Positions 43,744-50,207 of a stretch of 64,000 bases of DNA are shown here, in pieces. Source of the DNA: Sinorhizobium chiapasense (GTDB taxonomy: Bacteria; Pseudomonadota; Alphaproteobacteria; Rhizobiales; Rhizobiaceae); NCBI RefSeq assembly GCF_036488675.1, contig NZ_CP133148.1:2991001-3055000 (forward strand). Reading direction: 5' to 3'. The first letter of the stretch is position 1, and the number at the start of each line of letters is the position of its first letter. The notes under the pieces are model-generated. The model saw only the letters and a list, made by a program, of their open reading frames with translations. It was not told the origin of the DNA and ran no database searches. A program made the translations under genes and the position numbers.

Positions 43744-45576
43744 CTAATCGAGCTCGAACTGTTCCTTGTAATCCTTGCGTAGACGTTCGGGCTGGTCTTC
43801 CTTCTTCAGCATGCAGTTGCCGACCACGAGGCGTTCGATCTCGGTGCCCATGAAGCATCGTAATGCATCTTCCGGCGTGCAGACGATAGGCTCTCCGCGC
43901 ACATTGAAGCTGGTGTTGACAAGGACCGGACAGCCGGTGCGAGCTTTGAAGGCCGTCAAGAGATCCCAATAACGCGGGTTGGTCTCGCGATGCACCGTCT
44001 GGATGCGCGCGGAGTAATCGACGTGGGTGACAGCCGGAATCTCTGATCTCGGCACATTCAGCAAGTCGATGCCGAACAACTGCTCCTGCGGATGGTTGGC
44101 ATATAGCCTCCGGCTCTCCAACACGTCGGCGACAAGCAACATATAGGGGCTGTCGGCATCGAGATCGAACCAGTCGGCCACGTCCTCACGGCGAACCGAG
44201 GGCGCAAAGGGGCGGAAGCTCTCCCTGTATTTGACTTTGAGATTGAGCGTCTTCTGCATCGTCGGCGAGCGCGGATCACCGAGTATCGAGCGTCCTCCGA
44301 GCGCGCGCGGCCCGAACTCCATGCGGCCCTGCATCCAGCCAACGGCCTTTTCCTCCACAAGGGCCTCGACCGTGTCTGCCGTGATTTCGGCGTCGGACAG
44401 AACCCGGTAGGTCGCGCCGGCCGCAGTAAGGCGTTGTTCGATTTCACCTTGTGCGTAGCTCGGGCCGAGATAGGCCCCGGCCATGCTGTCTCCACCGTTT
44501 GTGGCGCGAGGCTTGTTCAGATAGTCATGCCATACGGCGAGTGCCGCACCCAAGGCGCCGCCTGCATCGCCGGCCGCGGGCTGTATCCAGATGTCCTCGA
44601 AGAGGCCTTCCTTGAGGAGCTTGCCGTTGGCAACGCAGTTGAGCGCGACGCCGCCCGCCAGGCAAAGGTTTCTTTCATTGGTTTCCCGCTTCGCGAACCG
44701 TGCGAGCCGCAACACGACCTCTTCCGTGACGCTCTGGATCGACGCCGCCAGATCCATCTCGCGCTGGGTGAGCGGGGATTCCGGCTTGCGCGGCTCGCCG
44801 CCGAACAAGCGATGAAAGGCCGGCGACGTCATCGTGAGACCGGTGCAATAGTCGAAATAGCGCTGATCAAGCCGAAACGAGCCATCCTCCTTGAGGTCGA
44901 TAAGATGGTCGAGGATGGTCTGGACAAAGCGCGGCCGGCCATACGGCGCGAGCCCCATCAGCTTGTACTCGCCGGAGTTCACCTTGAAGCCAGTGTAGTA
45001 GGTGAAGGCGGAATAAAGCAGGCCCAGGGAATGGGGGAAATGGATTTCCTTCAATATTTCAAGGTGATTGTCGCGGCCATGGCCAAGGGATGTCGTGCAC
45101 CATTCGCCGACGCCGTCCATGGTCAATACCGCCGCCCTTGGGAAGGGAGAAGGAAAGTACGCGCTCGCCGCGTGCGCCAGATGATGCTCGGTAAAGAGCA
45201 GCGACCCCGGCCATTCCTTCACCCCCGCAAGCCTGCCTAGGTCCCTGCGAAGGAGCTTCTTTTGAAAAAGCTTCTCCTTGATCCATACCGGCATCGCAAT
45301 CTTGAAGGAACGAAACCCCCTCGGGCTCGTCGCAAGATAGGTCTCGAGAAGACGCTCGAATTTCAAGAACGGCTTGTCATAAAACACGACATGATCGATA
45401 TCGCTTATGCCACAGCGCGCTTCCGCCAGGCAGTATTCTATTGCCCGCGCGGGAAAACTCGGGTCGTGCTTCTTTCGAGTGAAGCGTTCCTCCTGCGCGG
45501 CCGCGATGACGCGGCCGTCTTCGACCAGAGCCGCCGCGCTGTCGTGATAAAAGGCGGAAATGCCCAGAACGCGCAC
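43744..45576 (-). CDS. NodU/CmcH-family carbamoyltransferase (SxtI-like)
   Basis: A 610-residue O-carbamoyltransferase. The N-terminal Kae1-like domain makes a carbamoyl-adenylate from carbamoyl phosphate and ATP; the metal/adenylate His residues are in FTEHHLAHAASAYF (His131, 132, 135) and LAGGVALNCVANG. The C-terminal domain (from about 400) with GRMEFGPRALGGRSILGDPR transfers the carbamoyl group to a hydroxyl acceptor. It begins 14 bp after a DUF5989-type gene which follows an SxtJ-like gene; these three together recur in many bacteria. Its acceptor is unknown: no nod, antibiotic or saxitoxin genes are nearby. Confidence 0.93.
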   Translation of the reverse strand: MRVLGISAFYHDSAAALVEDGRVIAAAQEERFTRKKHDPSFPARAIEYCLAEARCGISDIDHVVFYDKPFLKFERLLETYLATSPRGFRSFKIAMPVWIKEKLFQKKLLRRDLGRLAGVKEWPGSLLFTEHHLAHAASAYFPSPFPRAAVLTMDGVGEWCTTSLGHGRDNHLEILKEIHFPHSLGLLYSAFTYYTGFKVNSGEYKLMGLAPYGRPRFVQTILDHLIDLKEDGSFRLDQRYFDYCTGLTMTSPAFHRLFGGEPRKPESPLTQREMDLAASIQSVTEEVVLRLARFAKRETNERNLCLAGGVALNCVANGKLLKEGLFEDIWIQPAAGDAGGALGAALAVWHDYLNKPRATNGGDSMAGAYLGPSYAQGEIEQRLTAAGATYRVLSDAEITADTVEALVEEKAVGWMQGRMEFGPRALGGRSILGDPRSPTMQKTLNLKVKYRESFRPFAPSVRREDVADWFDLDADSPYMLLVADVLESRRLYANHPQEQLFGIDLLNVPRSEIPAVTHVDYSARIQTVHRETNPRYWDLLTAFKARTGCPVLVNTSFNVRGEPIVCTPEDALRCFMGTEIERLVVGNCMLKKEDQPERLRKDYKEQFELD

Positions 45577-45589
45577 GACGGCCCCCGCA

Positions 45590-45739
45590 TCAGAACAGAG
45601 TGTAGATGAACGGTGCGACGGCGGTGCCCTGTGTGAGGACCACCAGCGTTCCGAAAACCGTCACCACGATCAGGATCGGAAGCAACCAGAACTTCTTTCG
45701 GTTGCCCATGTAGGCGAAAAGCTCCTGGACGAATTCCAT
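45590..45739 (-). CDS. DUF5989 / SxtK-like small membrane protein, 49 residues
   Basis: A very short protein (MEFVQELFAYMGNRKKFWLL...) with one hydrophobic helix (PILIVVTVFGTLVVLTQGTA). Its sequence matches what I recall of DUF5989/SxtK proteins that accompany carbamoyltransferases. The start codon at 45739 follows AGGGAAGAAG. The gene is tightly packed between the SxtJ-like gene and the carbamoyltransferase gene, and is on the same strand. A membrane anchor or adaptor for the enzyme is plausible, not shown. Confidence 0.75.
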   Translation of the reverse strand: MEFVQELFAYMGNRKKFWLLPILIVVTVFGTLVVLTQGTAVAPFIYTLF

Positions 45740-45761
45740 CTCTTCTTCCCTCTGTGGACGT

Positions 45762-46193
45762 TTAGAACTGGTTGCGCATCGTCGCGGGCACTGGCTCGTG
45801 TGCGGGCCTCGTTTTCCAGTATGTGCTCGCGCTACGGTCCAGTGCCGGCGCCAAGGGGTCGTGGCCTCGCAGCCGCAAAACAAGCCCGATCGGAATGAAC
45901 GTGGTGACGTAAATCAACAGCATCACGACGGGATTGATCACCTTGAACAGGAGTAGACCGAGTTTGGTCCAGAGCCGGTTCGCGACGGTCAAAGTATCGG
46001 GGGCTAGGTATGCCAAGGCGACAAGCGCAATACCGACGGAACCAAACGCAATAGTCAGGGGCGTGGCTTGCTCGGCTTGCCACCACCTCAAAACTGCGAT
46101 GCAAGAAAGAATTCCGCCGACGGTATAGCCGAAACTACGGTTGGACGGACCTTCCGGGATGGTTTCTATGATCGGCTCATGCGACGCGCTCAT
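45762..46193 (-). CDS. SxtJ-family membrane protein
   Basis: A 143-residue protein with four hydrophobic segments (SFGYTVGGILSCIAVLRWW, PLTIAFGSVGIALVALAYLA, LGLLLFKVINPVVMLLIYVT). The conserved late part RLRGHDPLAPALDRSASTYW and KTR is typical of SxtJ-like proteins that precede carbamoyltransferases. It heads a three-gene operon with DUF5989 and the carbamoyltransferase. The ATG at 46193 is chosen over an upstream TTG (46208). Likely a membrane partner; no biochemical role is known to me. Confidence 0.75.
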   Translation of the reverse strand: MSASHEPIIETIPEGPSNRSFGYTVGGILSCIAVLRWWQAEQATPLTIAFGSVGIALVALAYLAPDTLTVANRLWTKLGLLLFKVINPVVMLLIYVTTFIPIGLVLRLRGHDPLAPALDRSASTYWKTRPAHEPVPATMRNQF

Positions 46194-46318
46194 TGCTACC
46201 CATCTCAAATCAAGCGGCCGGCGTCAAACGCTGGTAAATTAAAATCGAGGGCGATAGTCCCTCACAATCGCATTAAATTCATGACCGACTACAGCAACAG
46301 CAGGGAGGCCTGGTCAAT

Positions 46319-46537
46319 ATGCCGATGGATATAGAAACGGCTTGTGAGCAGCAAATCCGCATCAATTCAATGCTCTACAGCCGCATATCTGCGGCCGATG
46401 ACAGCATAGAAAGAAATGGATTTCGAATATTAGCCAACGTTACGATGGCCCTCCGGGTTTTGGCATCTGCAATAGAGCTATTTCGGCTGAAACTACTGAA
46501 TATCATTCTGTCTACCTATCGGGTTGCTGCCCGGTGA
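46319..46537 (+). CDS. Possible small protein, 72 residues, unknown
   Basis: An open frame with GGGAGG eleven bases before its ATG, starting MPMDIETACEQQIRINSMLY and ending in a hydrophobic helix-like stretch (RLKLLNIILSTYRVAAR). It lies in the gap between the Sxt-like operon and the histidine kinase gene. Composition is protein-like (many Ile/Leu/Arg). I do not recognise it; spurious coding cannot be ruled out. Confidence 0.4.
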   Translation: MPMDIETACEQQIRINSMLYSRISAADDSIERNGFRILANVTMALRVLASAIELFRLKLLNIILSTYRVAAR

Positions 46538-46741
46538 AAAATTCGATCGCATGAGAGTGAACCGGATCGACGGATCCATATATCCAGCTGTATATTAGCG
46601 GTCATTCTGATTAAGCTTATCCCAGCGCATATGCATGCTCGCGCCATTGGGAGACAGAGGGGCGTATTAAAAGGCTAGATTTGGTCGCCGCAGCCGTCAG
46701 ATAGTTTTTGACAGTAGATACTTGGGTCAGTTCATACTCGG
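46538..46741. other. Intergenic region upstream of the histidine kinase
   Basis: A 204-bp, comparatively AT-rich gap with several short palindromes (gcatatgc) and a ttgaca box at about 46708. The kinase promoter is expected here. No further feature seen. Confidence 0.35.
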
Positions 46742-48637
46742 GTGGCCGCTTTCATGCGGAACAGTTCGGCCAACATAAGCGCTTCAATTGAGGCGGCTCT
46801 CAGGGGATGGACAACGGCCATCCTCAGGACATTCAATCTGTCAGATCGACTGCGCGTTGGATATGGTCGCGCAGACGAAAGGTCGCCGAGCGTGTCGCAG
46901 CGCGATCGCCACGCGTACGAGCCGGATCTTCTTTCAGGCCGCATGGTTTGGACGAACACCTTCCGTGCCCGATCGGACAAGGTGATCGCAATCGGCCGCA
47001 TCATGCTTGCGGCTGGCAGCATCTGGATCGCATGGCTGGACTCGGTGCACATGCCGCTGCCGCCCGAACCGATATACGTGCTGCTTGTCGTTTATTTCTG
47101 CTACGCCGTCATCGTTGCCATCCTGGCCTGGCAAACGGAAGCTTCGAGAGTACGCGGAACGTTTGCACGCCACGTGATCGATATCGTCGCATTCGCCGCG
47201 TTCATGTCGATGACCGACGGCACGTCGAGTCCCTTTTTCGTACTCATGCCCTTCACGCTGTTGTCTGCCACTTTGCACTGGAGATGGCGGGGGGCGTTCT
47301 GGAGCAGTCTCATCTGTCTGCTGATCCTGCTGTATCTCGGATACTTCGACACACGCGACCTGTTCGATCCGGGCGCTGATACCACGACGAATGTTTCGCG
47401 GCTTTTGTTCATCTTTGTGGCACCGGTACTGCTCATCTGGCTTGGAGCCCACCAGGAGGCGGTGCGCGCCGAGCTGTTGAGGCTGGTGCAAAGAACGCCT
47501 GCCTTGCCTCAAGGCCGCGAGTGGCCCGCCGCTGCTGCGCTGGAGTATGCCGCGCATGTGATGCTCGTTAAGCGCGCGCTGCTCATCTGGAGCGATGGCG
47601 AAGAGCCGTGGACATATGTGGCGTTATGGGAAAATGGCGTCTGCAAGGTCACGCAGATGCCCCCGGACGCTTTTGGAGCATGGACCGACAAGACCCTGCA
47701 TCAACGAAGTCTTTTGATTTCCGACGCCGCGCGCAACCGCCTTCTGATTCACAAAGGTGGCGGTCGATTTGACTCCTGGACCGATGAGCGGCCGCCCCTC
47801 TCCCCTGCGCTTGTCGACGCGTTTTCGTTGACTTCCGCGGTTTCCGTACATTTCGAGGTTGATGACCTGCAGGCTCGTCTCTTTCTCATCGAGCCGCCGG
47901 CGCTGACACTTGACGAGGTCGCGATCACCGAAATCATAGCCGATCGCATCAAGGCGCTCTTTGAACAGGCAATGCTGGTTCGTCGGCTTAGCGACGAGGC
48001 GGCCGTCGAGGAACGCATTCGAATCGGCCGCGATCTTCATGATGGTGTTCTTCAAACCCTGGCGGGCACTGCCTTGCAGCTCCAGTCTCTGCGGCCGATG
48101 GGACATCAACCGCCGGACGACTTGGAGGAACGGCTGACGGCAATCCAGTCGATGCTACTCGACGAACAGCGGGAACTGCGCACCTTCATCCGGGCGCTTG
48201 AACCCGGGCGCGAACATGGAGACGCTGCGGAAGCACAATTGGAGCACCAATTCGCAGCCTTAGCCGATCGCCTCATGCTGCAATGGCAGATCGATGTCGA
48301 TGTCGCACTCGATCCTGCCAAGGTCAGGCTTCCGATGGGTCTCATTTACGAGTTGGCGCGCATGACATCAGAGGCGACGGCCAACGCGGTGCGCCATGGG
48401 CACGCGCAGAAGGTCAGGATCAAACTGCGAACCGACAAGGAAGCGATCGAACTGACCGTGGACGACGATGGGGTCGGCTTTGGCTTCGGCGATCGTGTCG
48501 AGCATGCCGAGCTGGAACACAAGAAAATGGGTCCAAGAAGCTTGCGCGAGCGAACAGCCGCCCGCGGCGGCAAACTTGCAATTGATAGGATTGCGGAATG
48601 GACACGAGTGGTGATCATGCTTCCGATGCCTCGATAA
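46742..48637 (+). CDS. Membrane sensor histidine kinase, NarL-type (HisKA_3)
   Basis: A 631-residue sensor. A basic N-terminal region is followed by about five membrane helices (residues 80-235; for example YVLLVVYFCYAVIVAILAW and LLFIFVAPVLLIWLGAH), then a GAF-like region (about 260-410). The kinase core has phospho-acceptor His433 in IGRDLHDGVLQTLAG, an N-box (SEATANAVRHGHA) and a G-box (DDDGVGFGFG). The start is GTG 46742 or ATG 46754. It overlaps the response regulator gene by 40 bp, so the pair is co-translated. The signal is unknown. Confidence 0.9.
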   Translation: MAAFMRNSSANISASIEAALRGWTTAILRTFNLSDRLRVGYGRADERSPSVSQRDRHAYEPDLLSGRMVWTNTFRARSDKVIAIGRIMLAAGSIWIAWLDSVHMPLPPEPIYVLLVVYFCYAVIVAILAWQTEASRVRGTFARHVIDIVAFAAFMSMTDGTSSPFFVLMPFTLLSATLHWRWRGAFWSSLICLLILLYLGYFDTRDLFDPGADTTTNVSRLLFIFVAPVLLIWLGAHQEAVRAELLRLVQRTPALPQGREWPAAAALEYAAHVMLVKRALLIWSDGEEPWTYVALWENGVCKVTQMPPDAFGAWTDKTLHQRSLLISDAARNRLLIHKGGGRFDSWTDERPPLSPALVDAFSLTSAVSVHFEVDDLQARLFLIEPPALTLDEVAITEIIADRIKALFEQAMLVRRLSDEAAVEERIRIGRDLHDGVLQTLAGTALQLQSLRPMGHQPPDDLEERLTAIQSMLLDEQRELRTFIRALEPGREHGDAAEAQLEHQFAALADRLMLQWQIDVDVALDPAKVRLPMGLIYELARMTSEATANAVRHGHAQKVRIKLRTDKEAIELTVDDDGVGFGFGDRVEHAELEHKKMGPRSLRERTAARGGKLAIDRIAEWTRVVIMLPMPR

Positions 48638-49275
48638 ATCTCCGCGTTATAGTCGTCGATGATCATTTGATCGTTCTCGACGGGCTGCGACGTTTGATCG
48701 AGACCGTGCCGGGGTGGCGGGTCGTGGCGACATGTCAAAACGCCGTGCAGGCGCTTGATGTCCTGAATTCCGATGCTGTTGATCTCGTTGTTCTCGATTT
48801 ACGAATGCCGGAGATGAGCGGCCTCGAGTTTGTTCGTCGCGCACGCGGCTGCTGCCGCGCAGCGATCGTGATCCTTACTGCGGACATCGGCGACGACCAA
48901 CTCGAAGAAGCGATGCAACTGGGCGTTAGCGGCATCGTGCTGAAGGAACAAGCGCCTGTCGCGCTGCTGGATTGCATCAGAGAGGTCATGGCGGGAGGCA
49001 CTTATTTTCACGATCCGGCGCTGAAGGGCGCGCTCGATCGAATTCGTAAACAAGAGACCGAGCGCGACCGGGTTCTTGAGGTGTTGACACAGCGCGAAAT
49101 AGAGGTGTCACGCCTTGCTGCAGCGGGAATGCGGAGTAGAGAGATTGGCATGCAGCTCGGGATATCACCCGGCACCGTGAAGCTCCACCTTCACAGCATC
49201 TATAGCAAGCTCGACATTTCCACGCGCGTGGAGCTTGCCAACCTGTCAAAAAGATTGCAACTCAGCATTGAATGA
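48598..49275 (+). CDS. NarL/LuxR-family response regulator
   Basis: A 225-residue regulator with an N-terminal receiver domain (acidic pocket VVDDH at 20-22, phospho-Asp67 in VVLDLRMPEMSG, switch Thr/Lys regions in ILTADIGD and GIVLKEQAP) and a C-terminal LuxR helix-turn-helix (LTQREIEVSRLAAAGMRSRE then SPGTVKLHLHSIYSKL). It is the partner of the overlapping histidine kinase. Target genes are not identifiable, but the adjacent unknown gene at 49505 is a candidate. Confidence 0.92.
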   Translation: MDTSGDHASDASINLRVIVVDDHLIVLDGLRRLIETVPGWRVVATCQNAVQALDVLNSDAVDLVVLDLRMPEMSGLEFVRRARGCCRAAIVILTADIGDDQLEEAMQLGVSGIVLKEQAPVALLDCIREVMAGGTYFHDPALKGALDRIRKQETERDRVLEVLTQREIEVSRLAAAGMRSREIGMQLGISPGTVKLHLHSIYSKLDISTRVELANLSKRLQLSIE

Positions 49276-49504
49276 TCTCTGAGTTAATGCGGAGTGGTGT
49301 CGTGAAGGGGATTTTGCGACCATGAAACGTGAAAAAAGACGCGGTGAGTATATCGATGGGAATATATTCGAGAAACCGGCAATAGGTTAGAGTTGGCTGT
49401 TTGGCATCGGTTCTCGAAATAATGCGAATTTAAAATTAGGCGGTCAGCGCCGTCATTTTTTGACCCATACCCGTGAAGCGTTCTTCTTTTTTCGGAGAGC
49501 GACC

Positions 49505-49981
49505 ATGCATGTACAAAACGTTATCGAGATTACGCAGACCGACGGCCTGCTGCCAGCGGCTGTGATCATTACCGCTTATCGGTCGAGCCGATACGGGCTT
49601 GTGGTCTTCGTTCTGAACAACGTCGCTCCGGCGGCAATCGACGTGATCCTGGACCCTGTCGTCGGTACCATGCCATTGTCTATCCCCGGCGTCCTCTATG
49701 TTCAGATTTCCGATGAGGCACAAGTCAGCCAAGCCGTGTCTTCCGCGGAGACCGTTTATGTCGCGACGGAGGCGTTCCACAATCTAGCAGTCGGCTACGG
49801 GGCCTCCCCCGGCAATATTCGTCCCGTCGGGTCTTCCCAATTTTGGCCAAGGAAACGAGTGTGGCTTACCAGCTCTGGTGCCGCACGCGGACTCCCAAAA
49901 ATGAGACGGGCACCAACGAGAGCCGTTCTTTATCAAGCCCGTCGAACGCAATTACGCGACAGCGAACCCCAGCACGCGTGA
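49505..49981 (+). CDS. Unknown protein, 158 residues, possibly truncated
   Basis: An open frame from ATG (GGAGA eight bases before) reading MHVQNVIEITQTDGLLPAAV. The first ~105 residues look like a genuine alpha/beta domain (YGLVVFVLNNVAPAAIDVIL, SIPGVLYVQISDEAQ, YVATEAFHNLAVGYGASPG). The last ~50 residues are Arg/Ser/Pro-rich and look like degraded or shifted-frame sequence. The end of the first part resembles the N-terminal half of a glycosyltransferase. I cannot name it; a C-terminal frameshift or truncation is possible. Confidence 0.5.
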   Translation: MHVQNVIEITQTDGLLPAAVIITAYRSSRYGLVVFVLNNVAPAAIDVILDPVVGTMPLSIPGVLYVQISDEAQVSQAVSSAETVYVATEAFHNLAVGYGASPGNIRPVGSSQFWPRKRVWLTSSGAARGLPKMRRAPTRAVLYQARRTQLRDSEPQHA

Positions 49982-50129
49982 CATACCGGGCGAGACGGCG
50001 CGGCGGAATCCGGTCATCGGAAGAGTCCTCGTCGTGATGCGGGAAGGCACTCGTCGCAACAAGCCAAATAGATGATGTACGAGGCAGCGCGGGCGGGCGT
50101 AGCGACCGAAATCGTGCAATAGGGAAAGC

Positions 50130-50167
50130 TGCGCAAAACACGAACGCCCCTGCGGGGGACAGGGGCG
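50130..50167 (-). terminator. Rho-independent terminator of the fusion-enzyme gene
   Basis: CGCCCCTG / CAGGGGCG (perfect 8-bp stem, 7-nt loop, 50145-50167) is followed on the minus strand by TTCGTGTTTT. It starts about 40 bases past the stop of the 991-residue gene. Confidence 0.7.
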
Positions 50168-50207
50168 AGCGCTTGGTGGGTTACGGGACCTGAACCCGCA
50201 GAAGGTC

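Noticed and set aside
46068..46334. A plus-strand frame over the SxtJ-like gene start
   Set aside because: Antisense to the better-supported membrane protein and without protein-like pattern.
49322..49390. A 22-codon frame (MKREKRRGEYIDG...) between the response regulator and the unknown gene
   Set aside because: Too short to judge and without a strong ribosome-binding site.
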